The position numbers were made by a program, and so were the translations under genes. DNA of 64,000 nt from the NCBI GenBank assembly GCA_016934635.1, contig JAFGSK010000056.1, forward strand, positions 1-64,000, read 5' to 3'. This stretch comes from Caldifarciminota bacterium. Lineage in GTDB: Bacteria; Hydrothermota; Tepidihabitantia; B3-TA06. Below the pieces are notes generated by a model, which did no database searches, was not told the DNA's origin, and saw nothing but the letters and a program-made list of their open reading frames with translations. This document shows positions 1-8,211 of the stretch, piece after piece (position 1 is the stretch's first letter; each line of letters opens with the position of its first letter).

Positions 1-53
1 CGAACCTTATCCTCATTGTATGAATGGGGAAGGTTCCCTACGAATAGTTTCAT
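1..53 (-). CDS. RRM RNA-binding protein, N-terminal fragment
   Basis: Only the first 17 or so codons are inside the window; the gene runs off the left edge. The visible residues (MKLFVGNLPHSYNEDKV) match the start of the RRM protein encoded next door at 255-566 with two visible substitutions, so this is a tandem paralogue. KLFVGNLP is the RNP2 strand of an RRM single-stranded RNA-binding domain. An AGGAGA ribosome site precedes the ATG, and a TTGACG/TATAAT promoter lies just upstream. Confidence 0.75.
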   Translation of the reverse strand, partial: MKLFVGNLPHSYNEDKV

Positions 54-100
54 TTATGTTCTCCTTGGTCGTTTATCGTTTGTGACGACCAACAGCATAA

Positions 101-128
101 ATTATAGCCAAAAAAAAGGTTGCGTCAA
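101..128 (-). promoter_or_regulatory. Promoter of the partial RRM gene
   Basis: Read on the minus strand there is TTGACG, a 16-bp spacer containing a T-tract, and TATAAT, followed about 50 bp later by the start codon. Confidence 0.6.
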
Positions 129-160
129 GGTCAATAGACAAGCTAGTTTAGACCACAACC

Positions 161-190
161 AAAGGGCCGTCCTTATAAGGGCGGCCCTTT
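161..190 (-). terminator. Intrinsic terminator after RRM gene
   Basis: AAAGGGCCG and CGGCCCTTT arms form a G/C-rich hairpin about 65 bp past the stop of the minus-strand RRM gene at 255-566. The A/T ends make it usable on either strand. Confidence 0.65.
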
Positions 191-254
191 CGAACTCTCT
201 CTTGATCTCGATCAAATTACGGTCAAGAATGACGAGAAAGCATCTTTATCCTGT

Positions 255-566
255 TTACCAGCGGTCGCGATTACGATCGCGGTCGCCTCTATTGAAGCCT
301 CCTCGGCCGCCACTGCGGCGTTCGCGGGGCGGGCGGGCTTCCTCTACTCTGATCTCACGGCCTTCATGTTCTGAACCGTGAACGGCTTCTATGGCCGCGT
401 TGGCCTCCTCGTCATTCGGCATTTCTACGAACGCGAACCCTCGAGGGGCGTTGGTGTAACGGTCGCGTGGAACCGCTACATTGGAAACTTCTCCATGCTC
501 GGAGAAGATCTCGCGAACCTTATCCTCGTTGTAGGAACGGGGAAGGTTCCCTACGAATAAACGCAT
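255..566 (-). CDS. RRM-domain RNA-binding protein with Arg/Gly-rich tail
   Basis: This 103-residue protein is one RRM domain followed by a short basic RGG-like tail. RNP2 is RLFVGNLP near residues 2-9 and RNP1 is RGFAFVEM near residues 42-49. The tail from about residue 76 is Arg, Gly and Asp rich (GGRGGF). Small single-RRM proteins of this type occur in many bacteria and bind RNA, often as cold-inducible factors; a specific target cannot be read here. The start has an AAGGAGT site and a strong promoter (610-637). It is a tandem duplicate of the fragment at the window edge. Confidence 0.9.
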   Translation of the reverse strand: MRLFVGNLPRSYNEDKVREIFSEHGEVSNVAVPRDRYTNAPRGFAFVEMPNDEEANAAIEAVHGSEHEGREIRVEEARPPRERRSGGRGGFNRGDRDRNRDRW

Positions 567-609
567 TTTTACTCCTTGCCCGAAGTCGTTGGAGACAAAC
601 GGACTCTTA

Positions 610-637
610 ATTATAGAAGGTTGATGGGCTAAGTCAA
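610..637 (-). promoter_or_regulatory. Promoter of RRM gene
   Basis: Minus strand: TTGACT, 16-bp spacer, TATAAT, about 45 bp before the start codon at 566. Confidence 0.7.
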
Positions 638-647
638 GCCTTAATAT

Positions 648-669
648 AAGGCCGCACAGGGGCGGCCTT
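648..669 (-). terminator. Terminator after DNRLRE gene
   Basis: AAGGCCGC and GCGGCCTT arms enclose a 6-nt loop about 50 bp downstream of the minus-strand stop at 720. Confidence 0.6.
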
Positions 670-676
670 GTTATTG

Positions 677-699
677 TTTACGTCCCGTGAGGACGTAAA
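677..699. repeat. Short perfect palindrome
   Basis: TTTACGTCC and GGACGTAAA flank a 5-nt loop between the stop at 720 and the terminator at 648-669. It may add to termination or be an operator; the sequence does not decide. Confidence 0.5.
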
Positions 700-719
700 A
701 GGAGGTTACTTAACCCTTT

Positions 720-1592
720 TTATTCCATCACAACCAGCTTGGTGATTTCACAATAATTCGTTGTCTCCAGATATAAGAAATATACACCTTGTTCGCCGGT
801 CCAGTGTATCGAGTGAATTCCATCGGCTATCGACCCTTGAACAAGCGTTTCAACCAATGCCCCGCTCGCATCGAAAATCCTGACCGAGGCGTTAGTAGTC
901 GTCGATAGTCCAAACCGAATTACAACGTGACCGTTACAAACCGACGGCACATCAAGGTAGAGGTTCTTCCTGGACTCTTCGTTACAATTAGCCTGTGTGT
1001 GGTAATTAATATGAAGCCTGGGTAGGATGGCTGAATGAGGATTTTCTTTTGATGCCAGAAGCACAGAGACCCAAACAGGCCCTGTATTCGGAACGTCGAT
1101 ATAGAATCCGTGATTGGGTGACCCGTCGAACCAGGACTGTACGATTTCGGTTACGTCGGGATTCCACAACGCCGGTTCGGTCATGGTTCCCACCGGGGGG
1201 GTATCCCGCACGTAGATTGCGTGATTCTCGCCCGGCCTGGTATTCCAGGTCACCGCAGATTCCTGCCATGACTCAGCAGATCTGAATATGTCTAAAGGTG
1301 CCTGCTGGATGTTGTTTTCTAAAACGTAAAGTTCCAGAATCGCTTCGTCGACGATGTAGTCGATCCCGATCAATCCACTTAAGTCGAACCAGAAGAGACC
1401 TTTCGCCGGCCAAAGAACTTCTGGGTCAGCCCAGTCGGCGTGGATCTCGATTACCGGATCGCCTCCCATAAACATATCAGGCTGTTGATCGTAGACCTCG
1501 GAGTCCTTGCCGGTATCGAGAACGACCTGGTCGGCATGGGACGCAGCCCCCATGCCGACGATAAGTGCGAGAAAGACAATCTTTTTTTTCAT
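720..1592 (-). CDS. Secreted DNRLRE-type domain protein with C-terminal sorting-like domain
   Basis: This 290-residue protein starts with a typical signal peptide (cleavage near residue 20, ASHA). The middle is a DNRLRE/disaggregatase-like beta-sandwich region marked by TWNTRPGE, VTEIVQSW and NHGFYIDVP. The last 70 residues form a beta-rich FlgD-like/T9SS-type C-terminal domain (VRIFDASGALVETL, then GVYFLYL). Three paralogues lie at 61.1-63.8 kb. Such proteins are exported and often surface attached; a carbohydrate-related role is known for some members but is not shown here. It has its own AGGAGC-like ribosome site and a downstream terminator. Confidence 0.8.
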   Translation of the reverse strand: MKKKIVFLALIVGMGAASHADQVVLDTGKDSEVYDQQPDMFMGGDPVIEIHADWADPEVLWPAKGLFWFDLSGLIGIDYIVDEAILELYVLENNIQQAPLDIFRSAESWQESAVTWNTRPGENHAIYVRDTPPVGTMTEPALWNPDVTEIVQSWFDGSPNHGFYIDVPNTGPVWVSVLLASKENPHSAILPRLHINYHTQANCNEESRKNLYLDVPSVCNGHVVIRFGLSTTTNASVRIFDASGALVETLVQGSIADGIHSIHWTGEQGVYFLYLETTNYCEITKLVVME

Positions 1593-1609
1593 TGCTCCTC
1601 CAGAGTAGG

Positions 1610-1633
1610 GGGACCGGCCCGGAGACCGGTCCC
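1610..1633 (-). terminator. Hairpin between lipoprotein and DNRLRE genes
   Basis: GGGACCGG and CCGGTCCC form a perfect 8-bp stem with an 8-nt loop in the 55-bp gap after the lipoprotein stop. It lacks a good T-run, so attenuation or partial termination is as likely as full termination. Confidence 0.5.
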
Positions 1634-1647
1634 TAAGCGTGCAGCTT

Positions 1648-2337
1648 TTATTGAGTGTTGTATTCCATCAGTTCTTCTGTCACCATAGCACCGGTATAGG
1701 TCACACCGGCCACATCGTTTTCGGCCGTAGACACCCGTTTAACCAGCCCGGCATCGGCATCGTACCACTCTGAGAACTCGGCATCGACGTTAACCGTGCC
1801 GCCCACGCTCACCGAGGATTTTGCGGTGGCCTTGAGTGCGGTGAACGTACCGGCAGGGACAGTTACTTCCTCGTCTGACTCCACGGTGTAGGCCGCAACC
1901 GTGGTGCCCGAACCCAGATCGCCGACTTCCACGTATTCGGCCTGATCCCAACTTATGTTGACCTTGATCTCGGCGGGCATGGTTTCCGGTTCAGTATCCG
2001 ATTTGCTGTCGTAGATCTCGATCTCGGTGTCGCCTATCCATACGTACACGTAGCTGGTTCCATCGTCTCCGACTTCCTTGAACTCCCATGCCGGGGTACC
2101 GTCGTTCATCTCCGACTCCGAACAGGTCACGGTGTAATAGGATGTGTCGGCCACAACCACCACGATATTGGGCGCGGTCCAGGTGGTGTCCTTTGAGATT
2201 ACCCGATACTCCCAGGTGTAGCCTTCTCCGGCCGGAAAGTACTGGACTCCCGCCACCAGCTCTTTGGGTTTATCCCCGCATCCTGTGATGCCGATAACCA
2301 TCAGTAAGGTCGTTGCGACCAATATTATCTTTTTCAC
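1648..2337 (-). CDS. Predicted lipoprotein of unknown function
   Basis: The 229-residue product has a lipoprotein signal (MVIGITGC, acylated Cys near residue 20) followed by CGDKPKEL and a beta-rich domain with many Thr and Val residues. Phrases such as GYTWEYRVISKDTTW and VPAGTFTALKAT resemble periplasmic or outer-membrane lipoproteins whose fold is not named by sequence alone. The start is GTG, with AAGGAGAA upstream. It overlaps the upstream small gene by 4 bp (GTGA), so the two are translationally coupled. I do not recognise a specific family. Confidence 0.75.
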   Translation of the reverse strand: MKKIILVATTLLMVIGITGCGDKPKELVAGVQYFPAGEGYTWEYRVISKDTTWTAPNIVVVVADTSYYTVTCSESEMNDGTPAWEFKEVGDDGTSYVYVWIGDTEIEIYDSKSDTEPETMPAEIKVNISWDQAEYVEVGDLGSGTTVAAYTVESDEEVTVPAGTFTALKATAKSSVSVGGTVNVDAEFSEWYDADAGLVKRVSTAENDVAGVTYTGAMVTEELMEYNTQ

Positions 2338-2534
2338 GGCTTCTCCTTGTCGTTTTGGTTTAAGTCGGCAAGGCTCTTGATTCTCGGCCTGCCGCTCCTG
2401 GCAGAATACCAGCGTACGTACTTTTTTTCTCTTTTAGATGCGTTCGGGTCTGGCGGTCTATCCTGATCCGCCGGCTTATCCAGGGCGTCTATACGCTGCA
2501 TCTTCCCGGAGGAAGACTTCCTACGTTCTGCCAT
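2334..2534 (-). CDS. Small basic hypothetical protein
   Basis: This 66-residue, highly charged protein (many Lys, Arg, Asp and Ser) has no membrane segment and no motif I recognise. Its stop overlaps the GTG start of the lipoprotein gene, which favours real translation. The ribosome site is weak. Charge and low complexity suggest a nucleic-acid-binding or disordered protein, but that is a guess. Confidence 0.45.
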   Translation of the reverse strand: MAERRKSSSGKMQRIDALDKPADQDRPPDPNASKREKKYVRWYSARSGRPRIKSLADLNQNDKEKP

Positions 2535-2737
2535 GGGGGTGTATTATGCAATTTGAGGGCCAACCTCGACGGCATCGTTAAGTGACTATATTTTCGAGCT
2601 TGATATGCTCACCGGGTTTATCACCGCAGGACATTGTAGTCGGAATCAGGATAATCAGTATACTGAAATCCAATACCCGCCCCGGAACCAGACGGGTTGT
2701 GGTGTACAAATCCTCAGTGTCTGGCGCGACCCTGAGT

Positions 2738-4156
2738 CTACTTATTCTTGTGGTATAAGCCCAGCTTTTCCAGCTTAGCGTAAAGGACCGAAGGACTGAT
2801 GTCCAGGGCACGAGCCACTTTTTGTTTGTTACCGCCGAACTCGGCGAGTAAACGGGATATGTAGGCGTGTTCGCAAGTCAACTGGAATTCCCTGAAGGTG
2901 GGATTGGAATCGGGGACGGGAATCGACCAGCCGGTTTGCAGAGAAGATGCTCCGGATTGGGCAGCTCCCTGCAACTCCTGGGGAAGATGCAGGGGTTCGA
3001 TCATGGTTTCCTCCTCGCATGCCAACAGTGCGGCCAGTTCCACCACGTGACGAAGCTCCCTGACGTTTCCCGGCCATTTGTATTTTTCGAACTCGCACAA
3101 GGCAGCTTTTGAGACTTTTACCGAACCTGAGGTCTTTTCGTTATACCTGTCAAGAAAATGCTCAACCAGGGGACCCACGTCGCAGGGACGCTGCCGTAAC
3201 GGCGGGATATGCAGGATCAAGCCCTTGAGGCGGTAGTACAGGTCTTCACGGAACTCTCCGTCGGAAACGCATTTTTGGATATCGCGGTTGGTGGCGGCAA
3301 TGATGCGCACGTCGGTGTAGATTTCCTTGACCGAGCCTACCGGCCTGAACGTGCCTGTTTCCAGGACCCGCAGAAGCGAGGCCTGGTTCTCGGAGGAAAG
3401 CTCACCTATCTCGTCGAGGAACACCGTGCCTTTGTCAGCCACCTCAAAAAGCCCGGCCTTGCGGGTTATTGCCCCGGTAAACGCACCTTTCTCGTGACCG
3501 AACAGCTCGGAGTCGATGAGTTCCCGGCGCAGGGTCGAGGAGTCCACGATGACTAATGGCTGATTGTGGCGGGGGCTCTGCTCGTGGATGGCCTGGGCAA
3601 CCAGCTCCTTCCCCGTACCCGACTCCCCGGTTATCAACACCGGGAGATCTGACGAGGCAGCCCTGGCTACGAAGGCACGAACCTGTTCGATTTCGGCACT
3701 TGCTCCCAGTATGGTTGCTGTCCCTTTGCTGCGCTGGAGTTCCTTCTCCAGCACGAGATTCCTCTTTTCCAGATAACCTTTCCGCGCCGCTCGAAAGACG
3801 ACACGAATCAGGTCTTCGATCTCCAGGGGTTTGAGCAGGAAGTCGAACACCCCCAGCTTCATTACTTCAATGGCCATACGAGCGTCCGCATGACCGGAGA
3901 CCATTACCACCTCAAGGGTAGGCCGCTGCACCCGGAGCTTTCTGACAAGTTCAATCCCGTCCATACCCGGCATCTTGACGTCGGATACCACCACGTCGAA
4001 GAACCGGGACTCCAGGTATTCCAGCGCTTGGGTGGTGTTGTCTGCGGTGGTAACCTCGCATCCCTCACCTCTCAAGGCCTTATCGGCAATTCGCAAAAAC
4101 CCGGGTTCGTCGTCCACCACCAGAATCTTTAGCCGGTCTGCGGACTCCGGACTCAC
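2738..4156 (-). CDS. NtrC-family sigma-54-dependent response regulator
   Basis: The 472-residue protein has three domains in the classical order. A receiver domain occupies residues 8-125, with the acidic pair DD15-16, phospho-acceptor Asp59 (VVVSDVKMPG) and Lys near 109. An AAA+ domain covers about 150-385 with Walker A GESGTGKE, GAFTGA for sigma-54 contact and LDEIGEL as Walker B. A Fis-type helix-turn-helix ends the protein (NKQKVARALDISPSVLYAKL). It therefore activates sigma-54 promoters after phosphorylation. The start overlaps the 3' end of the adjacent kinase gene by 4 bp, so the pair forms a two-component system. The regulated genes are unknown. Confidence 0.95.
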   Translation of the reverse strand: MSPESADRLKILVVDDEPGFLRIADKALRGEGCEVTTADNTTQALEYLESRFFDVVVSDVKMPGMDGIELVRKLRVQRPTLEVVMVSGHADARMAIEVMKLGVFDFLLKPLEIEDLIRVVFRAARKGYLEKRNLVLEKELQRSKGTATILGASAEIEQVRAFVARAASSDLPVLITGESGTGKELVAQAIHEQSPRHNQPLVIVDSSTLRRELIDSELFGHEKGAFTGAITRKAGLFEVADKGTVFLDEIGELSSENQASLLRVLETGTFRPVGSVKEIYTDVRIIAATNRDIQKCVSDGEFREDLYYRLKGLILHIPPLRQRPCDVGPLVEHFLDRYNEKTSGSVKVSKAALCEFEKYKWPGNVRELRHVVELAALLACEEETMIEPLHLPQELQGAAQSGASSLQTGWSIPVPDSNPTFREFQLTCEHAYISRLLAEFGGNKQKVARALDISPSVLYAKLEKLGLYHKNK

Positions 4157-6144
4157 CTGGATTCCTTCGCCTGAGGCAGTTCGACCAGGAAGGTGGTTTT
4201 GTTCTTGTTGCTAGCTTTCAACGATATCCTGCCCCCGAATCGTCCCAGCATCATCGCGCCCACCGACAGTCCCAGACCGGTGCCCTTTCCCTCGGGCTTG
4301 GTGGTATAGAGGGGCTCGAATATCTTCTCCCAGGCATCTTCGGGAATAGGGGGGCCGTTATTGGATATCTCAATATCCACCGTTCTCTTTTTACTCTTAA
4401 CCGTTTTAACCGTCGCGTTACCCCCACCATTGGTGGCGTCGTAGGCGTTCTGGATCACGTTGAGGATGACCTGCTCGGTGCTTTCCCTGTCAATCGAAGC
4501 GAGAGGTAGAGTCTTGTCAAGGGATGCGCGGATGGTGAACCCGCCCTTCATATGCCGCCTGGCGAGATCAATGGTGGATTTCACAACCCGATTTACGTCC
4601 GAGGGAACTATGGAAAGCTCCTTGTCCCGGGCAAAAGCCAACAAATCCTTAACCACCTTGCGTGTACGGCGCAACTCATTCTCCACCTCATCCAGGAGTT
4701 CAAGACTCTTGGCGCGGAAATCGGAGAAGGATGCCACTTCCTCGTACAGCATGCGGCGCAGCATCCCGGAGTTCATGAGCGCAATCCCAACCGGGTTATT
4801 GACCTGGTGGGCGATACCCGCCGCCATCACCCCGATGGTTGCAAGTTTGGCCGAGCGCACCACCTCTGCGGTTCGCTCTTCCACCAACCTTTCCAGTTCC
4901 ACGGTCTTGAGCCGGTAGATTTCCGCTTCGCGTTCCTTCTTTTCGGTCTCGTATTGAGCTTTGAGTCTTGCCATTTGTTCAGCGTTGCCTTCGGTAAACA
5001 CCTTTGCCTGTAGTGCCGAGAATTGTTTGTAGTACTCAAGAGCCTTCTCCGGTTCACCCTTATCCTCATACAATGCTGAAAGGTACTCGAATGCTTTGAG
5101 TTCCGAGTGCTTTGATTCCAACTTCCTAGAATCTTTGACAGCCTTTTGCAGTTGTTCCAGGGCTATATCGAACTTCTTCTGCTTAAGGTATATGTGGCCG
5201 AGGTTTAATATACAATTTACCACATTTATTTTGTTTCCTATCTCTTCAAACAACTTAAGCGAAGGTTGGACGTACTCAATGGCTTTGTCGTACTCTTCCT
5301 GCATGATGTAGTTGCAGCCGATGTTGCCCAGGCAGGAGGCAATCACCCTGGGGTCGTCGAGTTCCTTGCCCCTCTCCAGGGCTTTGAGGTAGTTGTCAAG
5401 AGCCTTCCCATATTCCTCCCTGATGTCGTATATGTTGCCGATATTTGCCAGACACGCGGCAATCCCTTGTTTGAAACCTATCTGGTTAAAAGAGTCCAAA
5501 GCCCTGTCGTAATACTCCAGGGCCTGGTCGTAATTTGTAAGACGTTCGTACAACAGACCGATATTTGTCAAAGACATAGCTGCGGTCCGGACTTCACCTA
5601 ACTCTTCCCTTATAGACAGACTTTTAAGGTGAAATTCGAGTGCTTCTGAATAGTCTCCTCTTTCGTCATGAATCAGGGCTATAATATTGTAACAATCTGC
5701 AACCGCTTTTTTCTCACCCAGTTCAGTCATTATCTTCACGCCTGAATTGGTGTACTGCAGGGCTTTGTCTAACTTACCCTTCTGTTTGTGAATTCCGCCT
5801 AGACGCATGTGGCAGTGTCCTATGTTTTCACGACTGCCGATCCGGGTATACAGTTCAAGCGCCTGCTCGATGAACGCCTGAGCCTCGTCGATTTCACCTT
5901 TTGTCAAATGGAAGGTTCCGAAGAATAAATCAACCCCGGCCTTGGCCGACTCCGATCCGAGCTTGTCGGCGAGTCTCATCGCCTCCTCGCCGTACGACCA
6001 AGCTTTTTCCGGTTGGTTGCGGTATAGCTTAAAAGCGAGTTTAATCAGAATATCGACTTTGTTTAACCCGTTTTCGTCGGTATCCGGATCATCGGTAAGG
6101 GTCGACAATCTAGTCTCAAGCTGCTTGACTCTTTCTTCTGCCAT
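4153..6144 (-). CDS. Soluble TPR histidine kinase
   Basis: The 663-residue protein has no signal peptide or membrane helix. Residues from about 20 to 390 are consecutive tetratricopeptide repeats, including LTNIGLLYERLTNYDQALEY and several near copies. A coiled coil then leads to the DHp helix with phospho-acceptor His446 (GIAHQVNNP). The HATPase_c domain shows the N box near 566 (NVIQNAYDAT) and the G boxes EKIFEPLYTTK and GKGTGLGLS. It should sense an internal cue through TPR contacts and phosphorylate the NtrC-type regulator encoded next, which overlaps it by 4 bp. TPR kinases of this layout are known in FCB-group bacteria. Confidence 0.93.
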   Translation of the reverse strand: MAEERVKQLETRLSTLTDDPDTDENGLNKVDILIKLAFKLYRNQPEKAWSYGEEAMRLADKLGSESAKAGVDLFFGTFHLTKGEIDEAQAFIEQALELYTRIGSRENIGHCHMRLGGIHKQKGKLDKALQYTNSGVKIMTELGEKKAVADCYNIIALIHDERGDYSEALEFHLKSLSIREELGEVRTAAMSLTNIGLLYERLTNYDQALEYYDRALDSFNQIGFKQGIAACLANIGNIYDIREEYGKALDNYLKALERGKELDDPRVIASCLGNIGCNYIMQEEYDKAIEYVQPSLKLFEEIGNKINVVNCILNLGHIYLKQKKFDIALEQLQKAVKDSRKLESKHSELKAFEYLSALYEDKGEPEKALEYYKQFSALQAKVFTEGNAEQMARLKAQYETEKKEREAEIYRLKTVELERLVEERTAEVVRSAKLATIGVMAAGIAHQVNNPVGIALMNSGMLRRMLYEEVASFSDFRAKSLELLDEVENELRRTRKVVKDLLAFARDKELSIVPSDVNRVVKSTIDLARRHMKGGFTIRASLDKTLPLASIDRESTEQVILNVIQNAYDATNGGGNATVKTVKSKKRTVDIEISNNGPPIPEDAWEKIFEPLYTTKPEGKGTGLGLSVGAMMLGRFGGRISLKASNKNKTTFLVELPQAKESR

Positions 6145-6180
6145 GCTCTCTCCACATGTTACAAATAACTTCGATTAACC

Positions 6181-6207
6181 AGTATACTCTTTAGCACAGA
6201 AAGTCAA
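6181..6207 (-). promoter_or_regulatory. Promoter of the two-component operon
   Basis: Minus strand TTGACT, a 15-bp spacer and TATACT lie 37-63 bp before the kinase start. Confidence 0.55.
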
Positions 6208-6280
6208 GACCAGGTGACTACAAAAATAAGCGAGAATCTGGCTTAAGCTTCATTAAATCAAGGGTATACTCGGTAAACAA

Positions 6281-7429
6281 TCAGAAGTATCCTGTAAGCC
6301 TCAAAACCCCGCCATTGATCGCAGCTCCACCGAACTCTGAACCTTCGCTACCGAAGGAGATGAAGCCGAATATGGATGCATCTATGTTGTCACCCAGGCT
6401 GATGTTCAACGAAGGGATTATCATCCCCGAGACATCCTGAGGGTTGATGATAGCAGATAGGCCCACGCTGTGGAAGCTAATTATCGTCTGGTTTGCGCCG
6501 AGGTATACGAGATGCCTGCCCATCGCCTTGCGCAAGGCGCCTGCACGCTCGATCCAAGCTTTAAAAGTGTATTCGTCAGCGGATTCGAAGCCGCGTCCAT
6601 AGTAAAGGTATTCTGCCATCACATGTGTGCGGAAGGTGAACGTATGGTCTATCCCTGCCGCAATCTCTACGTAGCTCAGGGAGTCTTCCTCGTAAAGGTT
6701 GTAGCCCGCTTCGGCCCAGAAGCCTACGTTGACTATCTCTCCTGCAAGCTGACCGCCAAGCAATGTCCTGCGCTGGGTAGTACCCGGAATAATAGTGGTA
6801 TCCCAGAGATGTGCACCGATTGCCGCTATGTCAACCCCGAAAAGGTTTTCCTTGAGGCGTCCGACGAACATGGTGCTGTCAGGCGTTCCGCGCAGCAGAC
6901 CGATAGCCTCGATACCGCCGGCTTGCCGCCACGAATAGACGATTTTAAGGCTCGCTTCACCGTCGCGCCGGTATGATGGATCGTAGGCGAGTTTTGGCGC
7001 AATTATCTCTGTAGGATTCCACACGTAACCAGTGCCCCATGCCAAGGGCTGCTTGCCTATACGAACACTCAGACGATTCTTCACGAGGGCCATGTACGCA
7101 TTGGAGATCTTGAATCCTGGTTTCAATCTGTAGTCGTAAGCAATTCGCATGGAGTCGGGGATAAGGTCGGCCAGAGAGTCCGGCACAAAATCCAAGAGGT
7201 TCGCCTGGACTGCTCCGAACGGAAGATTGGCCTCTGCGTCGACGTGAAGGAAGGACAGCTCACCTAGACCGGCATCTACAGATAAGACTACTCCGTTCAT
7301 ATCGAGTATTGACACCTCGTCCAGGCGCTGAACGCTAAAGACGTTCTCGTAAAGGCCTGAGAGCGCTGTTTGTCCAAGACACAATGAGGCGAGGACAAGG
7401 GTCAAGCACGTTATCCTAGATGTCTTCAC
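6281..7429 (-). CDS. Predicted outer-membrane beta-barrel (porin-like) protein
   Basis: The 382-residue product starts with a signal peptide (cleavage near LCLGQTALS) and then alternates hydrophobic and polar residues in short strands, ending in GGVLRLTGYF, which fits a terminal barrel strand with an aromatic end. LSVRIGKQPLAWGTGYVWNP recalls DUF1302-like or alginate-type porins, where such a strand precedes the barrel. The likely role is outer-membrane transport or structure. Its start overlaps the phosphatase gene by 14 bp, so they are cotranscribed. Confidence 0.7.
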   Translation of the reverse strand: MKTSRITCLTLVLASLCLGQTALSGLYENVFSVQRLDEVSILDMNGVVLSVDAGLGELSFLHVDAEANLPFGAVQANLLDFVPDSLADLIPDSMRIAYDYRLKPGFKISNAYMALVKNRLSVRIGKQPLAWGTGYVWNPTEIIAPKLAYDPSYRRDGEASLKIVYSWRQAGGIEAIGLLRGTPDSTMFVGRLKENLFGVDIAAIGAHLWDTTIIPGTTQRRTLLGGQLAGEIVNVGFWAEAGYNLYEEDSLSYVEIAAGIDHTFTFRTHVMAEYLYYGRGFESADEYTFKAWIERAGALRKAMGRHLVYLGANQTIISFHSVGLSAIINPQDVSGMIIPSLNISLGDNIDASIFGFISFGSEGSEFGGAAINGGVLRLTGYF

Positions 7430-8048
7430 GGATAAACTCCTTCAAGTGAGTTGTCTGGTTGAAGAGCGTCAATGCATATCCCCTTTCTTGTGTGTACTCG
7501 AGTATCGAATAAGAGGCGGTCTCAGGGTGCAGCTTCCAGAAGTAAGGCTCACCGATTCCAACGACCCCTGCAATCAGAGGCTTTAGGACGGCTCTGTGAG
7601 TCACGACCGCGATGACTTCACCGGGATGACTCTCGGTCAAGCATGCAAGGGTCTTTACCGCACGATTCTGCACCACAGAAAGGGTCTCGGCACCTTCCAT
7701 CGCAAGCTTTTCCGGTTCGGTGCGCCAGAGCCTGAACTCGCGAGGGAAGCTATTTGCAATCTCGGATTTCGGTCGACCCTCCCAGGTGCCCAGGTCTATG
7801 TTGTTGAAGCCTTCCTCGATAACAGGTTCGATATCCCTGCCTTCACATATAGCAACGGCCGTATCAAAGGCCCTCTTCAACGGACTCGTGTATACCGCGT
7901 CGAGTTTCACTTTTCTCAATACTCGAGCCAGCGAGGCAGCCTGTTTTCGACCAACCTCGTTTAGGGGAAAATCGTAACGCCCCCTGAATAAACCTTCGCG
8001 GTTACCTTCACACTCCCCATGTCGTATGAGGTATATCTTTGTCAGCAT
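7416..8048 (-). CDS. Histidine phosphatase family protein (phosphoglycerate-mutase-like)
   Basis: The 210-residue protein starts with the catalytic motif LIRHGECEGN (His of RHG near residue 10), followed by FRGRYDFPLNEVGRKQA and a second catalytic His in VVTHRAVL near 150. Members remove phosphate from small metabolites or proteins through a phospho-histidine; alpha-ribazole phosphatase (CobC) and PhoE are close relatives. No cobalamin genes lie nearby, so the substrate is open. The gene has its own TTGACA/TAAAGT promoter. Confidence 0.88.
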   Translation of the reverse strand: MLTKIYLIRHGECEGNREGLFRGRYDFPLNEVGRKQAASLARVLRKVKLDAVYTSPLKRAFDTAVAICEGRDIEPVIEEGFNNIDLGTWEGRPKSEIANSFPREFRLWRTEPEKLAMEGAETLSVVQNRAVKTLACLTESHPGEVIAVVTHRAVLKPLIAGVVGIGEPYFWKLHPETASYSILEYTQERGYALTLFNQTTHLKEFIREDI

Positions 8049-8053
8049 ACACT

Positions 8054-8082
8054 ACTTTAACGTTAGGAGAGTGCAGTGTCAA
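8054..8082 (-). promoter_or_regulatory. Promoter of phosphatase-barrel operon
   Basis: Minus strand TTGACA, 17-bp spacer, TAAAGT, ending six bases before the start codon at 8048, so the mRNA leader would be very short or absent. Confidence 0.45.
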
Positions 8083-8211
8083 TAGGTTGAAACGTAACTT
8101 TTTAACGCCTAAGTCTACGTCAACTTGATAACGCGGATTATTGCATATTATCGAGATAGTTATAATACGCACTCCAAAACGTCATGTAATTTTCAAATAC
8201 TGACGTATATC

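Noticed and set aside
2578-2811. 77-codon minus-strand frame at the 3' end of the response-regulator gene
   Set aside because: It overlaps the Fis-type HTH coding part of the real gene in another frame and shows no family signal.
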